Source: Methylococcaceae bacterium (GTDB lineage Bacteria > Pseudomonadota > Gammaproteobacteria > Methylococcales > Methylomonadaceae). Taken from it: a stretch of DNA of 64,000 nt. Positions 19,901 through 28,743 of the stretch are shown one piece after another (positions within the stretch are counted from its first letter, which is position 1; every line of letters begins with the position of its first letter). The stretch is taken from assembly GCA_947505105.1 (NCBI GenBank), contig CANNKG010000002.1, forward strand, positions 24,997 through 88,996. Direction: 5' to 3'. Both the position numbers and the translations under genes were made by a program. The notes beneath the pieces are model-generated. The model was given only the letters and a program-made list of their open reading frames with translations, was not told the origin of the DNA and made no database searches.

Positions 19901-20972
19901 CAGTATCGATTCAAATACCTTCTCAGCAGGCAATGCAGGTAATATTTTTGTTGAATCTCAGCAAAACATTTTAATTGACGGAATGAGTAAGTTGACTGGA
20001 ATTTATAGCAACGCAATTGGTGATACGGAACTCACTAATTATAAAGTGGGGGCTGTTGGCTCTGTAAAAGTTAAAGCGGCCAATAACCTCAAGCTATCAA
20101 ATAACGGCATAATTAGCACGGCTTATCTAAATAACAATATAAGTGATGTGACGTTTCAACCACACCTTATGCAAATCGAAGCTAAAAATATTGAGTTAAT
20201 TAATGGTGGTAATTTTTTTGCCAAAGCTATTGGCGGTTTTCCTGCAAGCAATATCAGAATTACTAGCAATACCTTAAATTTGTTGTCTACAGTCAATAAT
20301 CTCGATAAGACTGATAGTATTAACAGTAAAATTGGTACACAAGCTCAATACGGAAGTGGGGGCTCTATTGAAATTAATGCTAAAGATTGGGTACAGGTTA
20401 AAAATAGTCTAATCAGCTCTTCTGTAAATTCAGATGCTAGTGCGAATGGCGGCAATATTGATATAAGTTCAGATGTCGTTGTTCTTGACACTGGTTTTGT
20501 TCGCGCTAACGGTGGTGGTAACAATGGTCGTGGTGGCAATATCAACTTAAATAATGCGAGTTTGGTTGTCAGTCGGGATAAGGTGGATATTGGACAAGAA
20601 CAGGAATTACCACTTGTTTCAGGAAATAACGAAATACGCGCGACTGGATCGAATAAGGGTATTATTTCTTACAAACCCCCTGAGCTCAACATTGTCTCCA
20701 GCTTAGCCGGTCTGACTACTCCCGTTTTAGATTCAACAGCCATCAGCCATGACCCTTGTGCCTTCAGTCAAAAGAATTCCTTAAAATATCTGGGGCAGGG
20801 CGGCATAAAAGAACTTAACCAGGGTCAGGATGATGTCACCATTGATTTGCTACTAGATCAATCGGCCATCACTCCGGATTTTCATGCTTCTGTGCCATTA
20901 CCTCAGGTTGTTCGGCAGACCGGTTGCCATCAGCGCGATTCGGGTAAAAGCGTAGCAATTGTCGATTTATAA
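16926..20972 (+). CDS. Filamentous haemagglutinin-type exoprotein (TpsA)
   Basis: 1348 residues from ATG 16926, chosen for the AGGTGG Shine-Dalgarno five bases before it. A signal peptide ending at CWA is followed by a TPS secretion domain (about 25-270) with the conserved NVISRVTGG and INPAGIVFG motifs. A long right-handed beta-helix region of imperfect units then follows, repeatedly reading GNAGNI, LLIDGQ and NGGQINS-like turns. A C-terminal segment carries two cysteines (HDPCAFSQ, TGCHQRD). The protein is exported by Sec and crosses the outer membrane through TpsB as a surface adhesin or released filament. The 3' half is visibly more AT-rich than the 5' half. Confidence 0.92.
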   Translation: MNRRIFLIILGQSILSIPCWAEVNTDGSVGPATQLNGPNFQIGEALGTRVGDNLFHSFSQFNINAQESATFTGDSAIQNVISRVTGGNVSVIDGLFRSEIGQAGVYFINPAGIVFGDHAQVDVPAAFYTSTAGALNFTDGAQFNALNPAGSHLSIAAPSSFGFNADHTGSIVIEADGLQFKPQSKVEFSAQQIEINQAQVGGENVDLTLNTNTTPRTPAGPININGSLVAAAGNGTGHVQINGGDVTLSNSNVLAENLGDKNSQRPETIAITADNLTLEKSFVDASTLGDGKGGNIAVNTSKNLAITGQDINLLYGIFSYSKEGKGDAGNIAINAGDSVELSDGGKISVDTYTSGRGGNIDLNAKNLLVDGQNNSNFAGLFANSFGTGKGGNLTLNVAGQVNLANNAGLNAIAYAAGDGGNVVVNTHDLVLDGQSQSMPFAIGTGSLSGTGNGGDIQVTADNSVNILNGAWINSSTRTSGNSGNIAVTAKDLLIDGQNNPNFTGIFTNAYRGSGNAGNITLAIANALNIYNGGQIASNTLEKGDAGNITLDTADITIIGPNSPLQTGVFSQALSGTGHAGQIELTATKDLNVLHGGQINSTTNTVGNGGNIVIKTKGNILIDDQQSGIDTGIASRTTESSTGDAGDISIATQGDIRVISHSSIVSGTTGAGAGGNIMIESAKKIQLDAHNIDNFNSGIFSDTSSTATGNAGDIQLKASNGLEILNGSSVSSSTFGKGSAGNIDIAGDNLIIDNNGKNLFFGILNIAFESSLGNAGPINIHTTGDVKVGNGGVINSSSYGFGTAGNVTLTSDGDILLYSDIPTPTGIMSTSGLFSPELSGNAGNITVTSHGDLNVLGNASINSSTYGGGNAGIINITTGRDLLLKGKTEAKLEANISSLAGPESTGNAGIIQANVGRDLYIIDYAGIDASTFNTGSGGEVNVTTSRDLLIDGLGKYTSETYVTGISTATLLSTGSAGDVTIKGRGNITILNNGSIDSNTFSAGNAGNIFVESQQNILIDGMSKLTGIYSNAIGDTELTNYKVGAVGSVKVKAANNLKLSNNGIISTAYLNNNISDVTFQPHLMQIEAKNIELINGGNFFAKAIGGFPASNIRITSNTLNLLSTVNNLDKTDSINSKIGTQAQYGSGGSIEINAKDWVQVKNSLISSSVNSDASANGGNIDISSDVVVLDTGFVRANGGGNNGRGGNINLNNASLVVSRDKVDIGQEQELPLVSGNNEIRATGSNKGIISYKPPELNIVSSLAGLTTPVLDSTAISHDPCAFSQKNSLKYLGQGGIKELNQGQDDVTIDLLLDQSAITPDFHASVPLPQVVRQTGCHQRDSGKSVAIVDL

Positions 20973-20988
20973 ATTGCAGGGGAACCCT

Positions 20989-22662
20989 ATGCGTAAGTGT
21001 TTTGCAAGCTCTGCAGGAACGCTACTGATACTGCTGGCGATCGGACAAGCCCAGGCCAGAAACACGCCTTCCAGCCGTCCGAGCGAACAGCCCACACCCT
21101 TGCCGGAGTTTAGTTCACCCGCAACAGCTGCGCCATTCGTATTGCCGCCGGTGACCGAGCCTCCCAATACCATAACAACCGGTCATTCGCTTTTCCTACG
21201 GCGGGTCATTTTTAAAGGTAATGCGGTTATTAGTGAAGCGGAGTTACAGAAATTGGCCGCTCCGTTTTTGAGGCGAACCTTGGATGCGGGTGAGCTGGAA
21301 GAATTGCGTTTTCAAATCACCCAATATTATCAAAAGCGAGGGTTTATCAACTCCGGTGCCATTATCCCGCAACAGAAAATAACCGATCAAACCCTCGAAA
21401 TACAGCTTATTGAAGGACGGATTACCGAGGTGACAGTGTCCGGCAACGAACGGTTGAATCCGGATTATCTGCGCTATCGTATGTCTGACCCTGAGGCGCC
21501 GCTGAATACCCAGCAATTGCAGGAACGCTATTTATTGTTATTGGAAGATCCGCTAATTCAATCAATTAATGCCAGTCTAAAGCCCCTGGCTAATCTTGGG
21601 GAAAGCGCTCTGGATTTGCAGGTCACTCGTGCTCTTCCTTATCAACTGGCCGTACATTTCAATAACTATAACCCGCCCAGTATCGGTGCCGAACAAATGC
21701 AGGTGGAAACCTGGGTACGCAATTTAACGGGGTGGGGCGATAAGTTGGATTTTCGTTTTGATCTTAGTGAAGGTTCCACAAATTATTCCGGTGGGCTAAA
21801 TGTGCCCTTAAATCGTTACGGTACCCTGTTTGATTTTCATTTTGAAACGGGCCAATCTTCCATCATTGAGGAGCCGTTAAACAAAGTCAACATTACCAGT
21901 CATGTGCTTAATTTTAATAGCACACTAAGCCATCCGGTCTATCGCGATCTAAATCATTCCTTGATCCTGGGGGCAAGTTTTGCGAATCGACGCAATCAAA
22001 CCGAGGTGTTAAATCTGGATTATTCCTTTGTGCAAAATCTGGCAACGGGCGAGACTAAGGTCTCTGTTTTACGGCTCTTTCAAGAATATTTGGGGCGATT
22101 TGATGCGCATGTTTTGGCTTTCCGCTCGACTTTCAGCACCGGGCTGAATGTTTTTAACCCTACGATTCAAGCTTCGCAGGATTTGGCGGACAGTAAATAT
22201 TTTGCCTGGTTGGGACAACTGCAATATGCCTATAAATTATTGGAAAATGGCACCCAGCTCCGTTTGCGGGGTAATTTGCAATTAAGCGATCAGCCCTTGT
22301 TAGCGCAGGAAAAAATTGCCGTAGGGGGGGTATTCAGTGTACGAGGTTATCGAGAAAACGAACTGGTGAGAGACCAGGGTTATAACGGCAGTATTGAATT
22401 CAACATCCCTGTTTACAAAGGAGAGAGTGGTTTCATTCATCAATTAGCCTTAGTGCCATTTATGGATTACGGTTCCGCCTGGAATCATCATCAAGCCGCT
22501 GACTACCTGCATTCTATAGGTATTGGATTTAATTGGCAGCTGACCAGGCATATGAAAGCCGATTTTTATTATGCACACGCGCTGAACACCCCAAGACCAA
22601 AGCCGCAGCATAATTTACAGGACGACGGAATTTATTTTAATGTCTCGTTATTCGCTTTCTAA
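20989..22662 (+). CDS. Two-partner secretion transporter TpsB (ShlB/FhaC/HecB family)
   Basis: 557 residues from ATG 20989, preceded by AGGGGAA. A signal peptide (ending GQAQA) and a Pro-rich linker lead to a POTRA1-type domain (LFLRRVIFKGNAVISEAELQKL) and POTRA2 (IEGRITEVTVSGNERLNPDYL). A 16-strand beta barrel follows with the VGGVFSVRGYRENELVRDQGY loop-6 signature (VRGY) and a C-terminal aromatic, YFNVSLFAF. It should recognise the TPS domain of the adjacent TpsA in the periplasm and thread it across the outer membrane. It lies 16 nt after tpsA. Confidence 0.94.
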   Translation: MRKCFASSAGTLLILLAIGQAQARNTPSSRPSEQPTPLPEFSSPATAAPFVLPPVTEPPNTITTGHSLFLRRVIFKGNAVISEAELQKLAAPFLRRTLDAGELEELRFQITQYYQKRGFINSGAIIPQQKITDQTLEIQLIEGRITEVTVSGNERLNPDYLRYRMSDPEAPLNTQQLQERYLLLLEDPLIQSINASLKPLANLGESALDLQVTRALPYQLAVHFNNYNPPSIGAEQMQVETWVRNLTGWGDKLDFRFDLSEGSTNYSGGLNVPLNRYGTLFDFHFETGQSSIIEEPLNKVNITSHVLNFNSTLSHPVYRDLNHSLILGASFANRRNQTEVLNLDYSFVQNLATGETKVSVLRLFQEYLGRFDAHVLAFRSTFSTGLNVFNPTIQASQDLADSKYFAWLGQLQYAYKLLENGTQLRLRGNLQLSDQPLLAQEKIAVGGVFSVRGYRENELVRDQGYNGSIEFNIPVYKGESGFIHQLALVPFMDYGSAWNHHQAADYLHSIGIGFNWQLTRHMKADFYYAHALNTPRPKPQHNLQDDGIYFNVSLFAF

Positions 22663-22726
22663 TTATTCAGCGAAATTCACAACTAAAATTGCCGTACGAA
22701 CTTTTAATCCTTATAATTTCATAATC

Positions 22727-22756
22727 CTGCAAAAATAGTATACATACTGCAAAAAT
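22727..22756. repeat. Direct repeat of CTGCAAAAAT, 20-bp period
   Basis: CTGCAAAAAT occurs at 22727-22736 and again at 22747-22756, exactly two helical turns apart, with TAGTATACATA between. It lies upstream of the 115-residue gene and could be a regulator site. Confidence 0.35.
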
Positions 22757-22826
22757 GGTCGGTTTCTTATAGCGTTAGGGGAGCAGCTCTCTTTCCAAAC
22801 TTCCCTATGCTATTAACATTCCATTC

Positions 22827-22835
22827 TGGTATAAT
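22827..22835 (+). promoter_or_regulatory. Extended -10 promoter candidate
   Basis: TGGTATAAT matches the extended -10 form TGnTATAAT. No good -35 element sits 17 bp upstream. It would serve the gene starting at 22935 with a leader of about 95 nt. Confidence 0.4.
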
Positions 22836-22934
22836 TATTGCGTTTAGTTTAAGCAGATATGTGAGTGTTTAAGTAGGGAATTAATCACGAACTCTGTAAT
22901 TTTTCCAAATAAGCCATTAATCAGGTAGTAGATT

Positions 22935-23282
22935 ATGCACATTATTAATTTACGCAAAAATGTTCAACGAACAGACCACGGTCGCCGATTATCCGATCGA
23001 CGCAATATTTCTCATCCATTTGGATCATTGAAGTGGATAGAACATGTGCAGCAAAATTATGTTGCCTACCCGCGTCAAGAAAGGCGGCAACAAAATAGAC
23101 GGGTAGCAGAAAGAAGACAAGAAACCCTTTCTGAACACGACTTGTCATTGCGCAAATTTTCAAGTAATTTGCTTTCTCGCGAAGAGCTGAAATTACTTGA
23201 AGAACTGTATTTTATGGACTTCGATGAACTCTCAGCTCATGAAACTGACACCCTGAACCAAAGTTTAAAGAGCACTACTTGA
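22935..23282 (+). CDS. Hypothetical Arg-rich small protein
   Basis: 115 residues, not recognised. The N-terminal half is strongly basic with repeated RR pairs (GRRLSDRRN, PRQERRQQNRRVAERRQ). The C-terminal half is acidic and helical (SREELKLLEELYFMDFDEL). No membrane segment or signal peptide is seen. AGG about ten bases upstream of ATG may act as a ribosome-binding site. The charge division suggests a nucleic acid or membrane-surface contact plus a helical partner-binding part, but this is inference. Confidence 0.6.
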   Translation: MHIINLRKNVQRTDHGRRLSDRRNISHPFGSLKWIEHVQQNYVAYPRQERRQQNRRVAERRQETLSEHDLSLRKFSSNLLSREELKLLEELYFMDFDELSAHETDTLNQSLKSTT

Positions 23283-23565
23283 TGATGAAGTTTTTTCAGC
23301 TTGGCGGGGATAAATTCTGATAAATAAAGGTACTTTCACTTATAGCTTCAGATATATTCAACGGTGATAGAGGATATCCTCTTTTCCATCGATATTGAAA
23401 CGTGTACCCCCCTATCTTACCAATCCAGCTTGATGAATGTACCGTCGAATATAACTTTCAAGCCTCCATAAAGCAGCACTGATTGAGCCCTGGAAGCATT
23501 CACTTTCGTATCGGAACCCTACTACGATAAATTAACCCTAACAACCTTTGAACTCCGTTATTCAG
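23283..23565. other. Non-coding gap
   Basis: 283 nt between the two small genes. I see no convincing gene, tRNA or terminator in it. Confidence 0.5.
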
Positions 23566-23862
23566 ATGGAAAACACCAAAAGCTATCTTAACGTCCCTTA
23601 TGCAGAAAAAGATGCAGCAAAAGCATTGGGTGCAAAATGGGATCCAGCAAAAAAGAAATGGTATGTCCCTAAAAATATAGACTTTACACCCTTTTTAAAT
23701 TGGCAATCCGCTGAATTGCCTAAAGAAAATGAGTCGAGAACGCATAAATATTCCATCAACACTAGCTCATCGAGTAAAAGCGGCACTTTGGGAACAATGA
23801 CTTATCCAGTCGATAAAAATTTTGTTGCTTATTCTGGTGTTGAGCCGCCATGGGATGAATAA
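23566..23862 (+). CDS. DUF5710-type domain protein
   Basis: 98 residues from ATG 23566; the frame is open from TTG 23548. The N-terminal part, SYLNVPYAEKDAAKALGAKW plus DPAKKKWYVP, is the compact domain annotated DUF5710, found alone or at the ends of primases and helicases and probably nucleic acid-binding. The C-terminal tail is Ser-rich and ends GVEPPWDE, a motif resembling acidic tail sequences. The function is unknown. It is convergent with the TonB receptor gene. Confidence 0.72.
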   Translation: MENTKSYLNVPYAEKDAAKALGAKWDPAKKKWYVPKNIDFTPFLNWQSAELPKENESRTHKYSINTSSSSKSGTLGTMTYPVDKNFVAYSGVEPPWDE

Positions 23863-23919
23863 CCGGGTACCGGTTTTAAAGATTTAAAATTGGTAATGAC
23901 TGTTAATACGATGGTTTAA

Positions 23920-26109
23920 TTAAAAGTGTGCGCTAATCCCTAAGCGAAAACTCACCGGCTCGACCGGGTGAAAGTGAATGTCATTAACACCCTCCGCTGC
24001 TTCACCCGGAAGACGCGATTGGTAGTAATAGTCGATGGCGCTATCCTTACGATTCAATAAATTGAATAATTCCGCTTGTACGCTCCAGGTTTTGTCGATG
24101 TTATAACCAAGCATCGCCGATAACAGGATCGTGCTATCGGAACGTACGCTGTTGTCTTCAATCAACGGTCGTGGCCCGAAAAAACGTAGGCGCGGTCCAC
24201 CGAAGAAACCGTGGTAGTTGTGAACCGTCGCGCCCGCTGCAATCACGGTTTCAATTGAGCCGGGAATGTAATTGCCCTCGGGATCATCGCCACGGAAGCG
24301 CGAATTCGAAAAACTCAAGTCCGCATCGAAGGTCAACCAGTCAGTGGGTGAGTAGTAGTTGGCGAATTCCAAACCATAGCGGCGACTTGGGCGGCTGATC
24401 TCGGTAGTTCCGGCATCGCCGACAAAAAGCAGTTCCGAATCGATGTCAAGCCACCAGATTGCCAAGGTGGATTGTAAACCTTTGACCCAAGTGGTTCGGG
24501 TGCCTATTTCGGCGCCGTATGTGCGCGCTAAGGGTACTGCTTTGTTGACCGATTCCCGCGTACTTGGATCGACAGTGGTATTGACGCCGCGCGCGTCGTT
24601 ACTGTGAAAGCCCATGCCGCCATTGAGATAAAACTCGGTATCGGCCCATGGGCCAAAGATTAAGCCCAGTTTCGGACTGACCATGCCATCATAGCGTTCG
24701 CCGTTATTATCTGCGATGTTGCTGTTACTGACCTTAAAGCGAAAACCATCAAAGCGCACGCCTAGGTTGGTGCGAAACCAGTCATTCCAACGAGTTTTGT
24801 TATCGAAATACGGACTCATACTGGTGACCCAGACGTTGTCTTCGCGAATCGCAGACAAGCGTTGCCGGGCTTGCGTCAGCAGCAAGCCATTGTCGATATT
24901 GTCGTTACGGATTTGGAAGCCGACCGTACTTTCCGATTCGGCGCCCGCAAGTTTGTGGAACCTCGTGTGACTGGTTTTGATGCCGGTTTGCCAGCGGTCA
25001 TCGGGTTGCGCGAACTGGTCACCATGTACGGGATCGGTCAGAAAATAGGTAAAATTTGAATACAGATTCAGTTTCGAATAGAGACCGTACGCCATCAATT
25101 TGGTCGAACTATCGGCAGTGTTACGATGCCATTCGGTCGTAATGCTGTAACGTTGAGAACCACCACCATCGGTTGGGTCAATCGTACCCCAGCGATCAAT
25201 CAGACCCTGAGCAACCGCGCGTTTGGGAATTTGGTCGGTCGAATTCCAGTCGGCTTTATAGGCCATGCCAGTGACACTCCAGCCGGTTTCACCTTTTTCG
25301 ACGCTGTAACGTAGGACGCCATTGAATTTTAAAAAATCATTGCTATAAGTCCACGGTCCGCCATTGTTGACGATTTCTCCAGCATACATTAAATCCCCAC
25401 TGCCAAGTTTTTGCGAACCGGAAGCAAAGCCACGGTAGTAATCGAACATGCCGCCGGTAAATCTGACGGTATGTTCGGGAAGCTTTTTGAAGTATTGAAT
25501 ATCGGCGGAACCGGCGCTTGAAAAATCGCCGTTTTCGGCATAATAGTTACCTTTTTTGTAACTGACGGTTTGGATTAATTCAGGGATCAAAAAGTTGGTA
25601 TCCATCCAACCTTGACCATGGGCATGTGAAGTCAAGTTGATCGGTACCCCGTCGATTTGAGATAAGAAATCAGTGCCGTGGTCGAGGTTAAAGCCACGCA
25701 GGTAATATTGCGGTGCTTTACCTTCACCGCTGTGCTGTGAGGCAATCATGCCCGGTACAGTTTCGAGAATTTCGCCGGGGCGGGTGATCGGTTTGTATTT
25801 GATTTGTTCCTGACCAATATTGCCTTGCGAGGCACTATCGGCAATCCCGATCTGGGTGTCGGCGCGTTCAGTGATCACCATGTCTTCAAACTCTTGAGGC
25901 TCGCTGACTTTTTCGCTGACTTTTTTTTCTGATTTAGTTTTTTTAGCAGGTTTGGTTTCAGCTTTTTCGGGCTTGTTTGGCTTTTCGGTCTCTGCGAGGC
26001 CGGTGTGACTGATGGCCAATGCGCAAGCCAAAACCAGTAAACGAACAGTGAATAATTTTGCAGGGGATGCGTGAATGGAATGTGGGTAATGGTTCATGAA
26101 CATGCTCAT
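23920..26109 (-). CDS. TonB-dependent outer membrane receptor
   Basis: 729 residues. A signal peptide ending GLAET is followed by an unusual Lys/Glu-rich linker (about 42-70; EKAETKPAKKTKSEKKVSEK). The plug domain comes next (ITRPGEILETVPGMIASQHSGEG, QYYLRGFNLDHGTDF, VPINLTS) and then a 22-strand barrel ending with an aromatic residue, FRLGISAHF. The start at 26109 overlaps the HupE stop (ATGA), so the two are translated together. ATG 26097 is an alternative start. The ligand is not readable. Nearness to pqq makes PQQ, a metal or a metallophore plausible, and methanotroph receptors for lanthanide uptake are of this general class. Confidence 0.9.
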   Translation of the reverse strand: MSMFMNHYPHSIHASPAKLFTVRLLVLACALAISHTGLAETEKPNKPEKAETKPAKKTKSEKKVSEKVSEPQEFEDMVITERADTQIGIADSASQGNIGQEQIKYKPITRPGEILETVPGMIASQHSGEGKAPQYYLRGFNLDHGTDFLSQIDGVPINLTSHAHGQGWMDTNFLIPELIQTVSYKKGNYYAENGDFSSAGSADIQYFKKLPEHTVRFTGGMFDYYRGFASGSQKLGSGDLMYAGEIVNNGGPWTYSNDFLKFNGVLRYSVEKGETGWSVTGMAYKADWNSTDQIPKRAVAQGLIDRWGTIDPTDGGGSQRYSITTEWHRNTADSSTKLMAYGLYSKLNLYSNFTYFLTDPVHGDQFAQPDDRWQTGIKTSHTRFHKLAGAESESTVGFQIRNDNIDNGLLLTQARQRLSAIREDNVWVTSMSPYFDNKTRWNDWFRTNLGVRFDGFRFKVSNSNIADNNGERYDGMVSPKLGLIFGPWADTEFYLNGGMGFHSNDARGVNTTVDPSTRESVNKAVPLARTYGAEIGTRTTWVKGLQSTLAIWWLDIDSELLFVGDAGTTEISRPSRRYGLEFANYYSPTDWLTFDADLSFSNSRFRGDDPEGNYIPGSIETVIAAGATVHNYHGFFGGPRLRFFGPRPLIEDNSVRSDSTILLSAMLGYNIDKTWSVQAELFNLLNRKDSAIDYYYQSRLPGEAAEGVNDIHFHPVEPVSFRLGISAHF

Positions 26110-27494
26110 AATAAGTAATTGAAATTATTGTAATAGTTATATGATTGTGCTAAAGAAAAATGACTGTTGCGTAGGTGAGAGCTTACGAACAGTGGTGAAA
26201 TCAAATCCATGGTTGAACTAAAAGACCTGTGTTCAAACTCAGTTTTTGAATGTTGAAAGTCTTTAGATTCAGGGGTAGAGAAAATTAAATTCGAGGTACG
26301 CAAATAATGCGTAGTAAATAGCACAGCGGTGTGTGGGGCGATAGAACGCCAAACAGCTAGAGCACAGCCAGTGGGCTGAGGGTATGAAATTCGGGGGTGT
26401 TCGTTGCCGTTTGAAGCGTCGGCAAAAGTAAATTGAAGCGGGACGGCTTCGAATTGAATAACTGGGAAATGAGGTCTTGCGGATAATACAACAGAGGCGA
26501 TGGCTAATTCATTAAGGGTCGGCGGGGAGGTGAGACCGACACCATTGCTGAGTAAACGGGTACCTGGAGAATTATTGATATCCGGAAAATACTGATTAAA
26601 TTGAGTGATGACGAGGGCATCAATCAAGTTGTTATAGCCCGTTTGAATGCTGTTCAGTGTGGAACTCGCATGCTTTGCCGTTTGATCAAACAACATCGAC
26701 CAAGCCGATCGCTCAGAAAATGCATGTTGCTGATGTTTTGGAAGTTCTGAAAAGCCCGTTAACGTTGAATGATCAACCTTCGGCGCATTGACCTTGAATT
26801 CGTTCAGCGTTGAATGCCATGATTCTGCGTCAATGAGCTTGTTATGTTGAGTATGAGATTGGGTCTTGGTTTGGCCGAAACTATCAAAACTAACTGAAGA
26901 TGCATGACTTGCATAATTGACAATAAAGCCCAATAAGCAGGCAACACCGATGACGATCAATTTGGCGAAAACAATACCGGCACCATGAAGTAGCAAGGTA
27001 GCGACCATGAACCCCAAGGTATACGAAATTAGACTGGCTGAAGTCGATATTTCCTGGCCGTGAGCAAAGCCGTGGAAAAATGCGAAAAAGGCCACGATCA
27101 GAACATTGATTTTGCTGCTAAAGCAAATGTTACGGGTAATCAGTACCCCAAAAACAGCGCAGGACAATAAAATAATGCCTTCAAAGTTCGGGATCGAAAT
27201 GCCCGCGGCCCCTGCAAGTCCACCCAAACTCATCACGCTGACAAACGCCAGCGGTAACATCCAAATCGCATGTCCGCGCATTTGCGCAGCCCAGATGCCG
27301 ACCGCCAACATGGTGATTAGGTGATCCCAGCCTTCGAGAGGATGGTTAAAACCGTGACTCCAACCGATAAAATCCAGATGGACAAATTGTTTGCTCAAAA
27401 ACGCTAACAACAATAATGCCGGCAGCACTATAGACCACACCAGCTTGGTTAGCCGGGGTCTTTCAGTCGCTGAGGTAAAATGTAGGTAGCGCAT
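26106..27494 (-). CDS. HupE/UreJ-family membrane protein with long C-terminal extension
   Basis: 462 residues from ATG 27494 (a GTG at 27497 also fits). The first ~200 residues are a HupE/UreJ permease-like domain: about six membrane helices with the family His motifs HPLEGWDHL and FFHGFAHGQE. HupE/UreJ proteins are linked to nickel or other metal transport. Normal members are about 200 residues long. Here a soluble-looking tail of about 265 residues follows, with 15 histidines and many Ser, Thr and Asn, unlike any domain I know. The stop overlaps the TonB receptor start. A metal-delivery pair of receptor and permease is the best guess. Confidence 0.8.
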   Translation of the reverse strand: MRYLHFTSATERPRLTKLVWSIVLPALLLLAFLSKQFVHLDFIGWSHGFNHPLEGWDHLITMLAVGIWAAQMRGHAIWMLPLAFVSVMSLGGLAGAAGISIPNFEGIILLSCAVFGVLITRNICFSSKINVLIVAFFAFFHGFAHGQEISTSASLISYTLGFMVATLLLHGAGIVFAKLIVIGVACLLGFIVNYASHASSVSFDSFGQTKTQSHTQHNKLIDAESWHSTLNEFKVNAPKVDHSTLTGFSELPKHQQHAFSERSAWSMLFDQTAKHASSTLNSIQTGYNNLIDALVITQFNQYFPDINNSPGTRLLSNGVGLTSPPTLNELAIASVVLSARPHFPVIQFEAVPLQFTFADASNGNEHPRISYPQPTGCALAVWRSIAPHTAVLFTTHYLRTSNLIFSTPESKDFQHSKTEFEHRSFSSTMDLISPLFVSSHLRNSHFSLAQSYNYYNNFNYLL

Positions 27495-27615
27495 CACGAA
27501 ATAATTGAATTGGGTCGGGTCAAAATTGGGGCTAGTGTATACGGATATTTTTTTCTACGCAATTTCGATTTGCCATTTTATAAAATTTATCCAGATACCT
27601 TCCGGTAGTTAGCAT

Positions 27616-28743
27616 TTAGAAATAGCCGCGTGAATTCTTGCTATTGCGGAAGATCAGCGGTTGTTCCTTATCGGATAACGCGCTGTTTCGAGCGCTGTCA
27701 ATCGCGTGCTTTATTGAGCTACGATCGGGTGATTTGCCGCAAACCGGGTCGGTTTTGTACATATCGCCGGTCAACATATAAGCCTGACAACGACAGCCGC
27801 CAAAATCGCGCTGTTTTTCATCGCAACTGCGACAGGGCTCTTGCATCCAGTCGTCGCCACGGAAAAAATTGAAGGCTTTGGATTCGTGCCAAATTTCCTG
27901 AATGCTGTAATCTTTGACATTTGGGCAATCAAGGCCCGGCAAAATTCTGGCTTCATGACACGGCAGCGCGACGCCATCCGGCGCGATAGTCAGGAAGGTC
28001 GTGCCCCAGCCGTTCATGCAAGCTTTGGGACGCTCTTCGTAAAAATCGGGGACGACATAGTAAATCTTCATTTTACCCGCGACTTTTTCTTTGTAGGCTT
28101 GGGCAATTTTTTCGGCTTCCTCGAATTGCTCCTTCGTTGGTAACAGGGCATCGCGGTTGACGTGTGCCCAGCCGTAATATTGAGTATTCGCTAATTCTAG
28201 GTAATCCGCACCGAGTGCTTCGGCCATCGCGAGAATTTCCGGCATTTGGTGAATATTAGCCCGATGAATCACCACGCATAACACCATCGGATAGCCATGC
28301 TTTTTAACCAGACGCGCCACTTCCTGTTTATGCTCAAAAGATGAGGTGCCGGCCAGATGATCGTTAAGTTCCTGAGTACTGGCTTGAATGCTGACTTGAA
28401 TATGGTCAAGACCGGCCTCTTTAAGTTGGACGATCTTGGCTTCGGTCATGCCGTAACCTGAGGTGATCAGGTTGGAGTAATAACCGAGTTCGCGCGCATG
28501 TTTGACCAATTCCGGCAAATCTTGGCGCGTTAAAGGTTCGCCGCCCGAAAAGCCCAGTTGCACCGCGCCCATTTTACGTGCTTCGCTTAACACGCGTTTC
28601 CAGTCTTCGGTCGATAATTCCGAGGAGTGCTTGGCATAGTCTAAGGGATTCGAGCAATAGGGACATTGCAAGGGGCACGCATAGGTCAACTCGGCGAGCA
28701 GCCAGCGCGGCGGGGTAATATTAGTTTTGTTGGATCCAGCCAT
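27616..28743 (-). CDS. pqqE: PqqA peptide cyclase (radical SAM)
   Basis: 375 residues, typical length. PqqE joins Glu and Tyr side chains of PqqA by a C-C bond using S-adenosylmethionine. The radical SAM cluster is C23-x3-C27-x2-C30 (ACPLQCPYC), with FSGGEPLTR following. The C-terminal SPASM region has the auxiliary-cluster cysteines in [20 protein letters not shown] and DPVCGKSP. The start overlaps the end of pqqD by 23 nt, showing translational coupling with its chaperone. It is the last pqq gene here; the HupE gene begins about 120 nt downstream. Confidence 0.97.
   Translation of the reverse strand: MAGSNKTNITPPRWLLAELTYACPLQCPYCSNPLDYAKHSSELSTEDWKRVLSEARKMGAVQLGFSGGEPLTRQDLPELVKHARELGYYSNLITSGYGMTEAKIVQLKEAGLDHIQVSIQASTQELNDHLAGTSSFEHKQEVARLVKKHGYPMVLCVVIHRANIHQMPEILAMAEALGADYLELANTQYYGWAHVNRDALLPTKEQFEEAEKIAQAYKEKVAGKMKIYYVVPDFYEERPKACMNGWGTTFLTIAPDGVALPCHEARILPGLDCPNVKDYSIQEIWHESKAFNFFRGDDWMQEPCRSCDEKQRDFGGCRCQAYMLTGDMYKTDPVCGKSPDRSSIKHAIDSARNSALSDKEQPLIFRNSKNSRGYF

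Noticed and set aside
17800..20600. CRISPR-like repeats in the tpsA region
   Set aside because: The periodicity is that of translated beta-helix units and is imperfect at the DNA level.
16917..20972. GTG 16917 as the tpsA start
   Set aside because: ATG 16926 has the better-spaced AGGTGG site, which overlaps the GTG itself.
23920..26109. Naming the receptor as a lanthanide receptor (LanA-like) or PQQ receptor
   Set aside because: Neighbourhood suggests it, but no residue in the sequence identifies the ligand.
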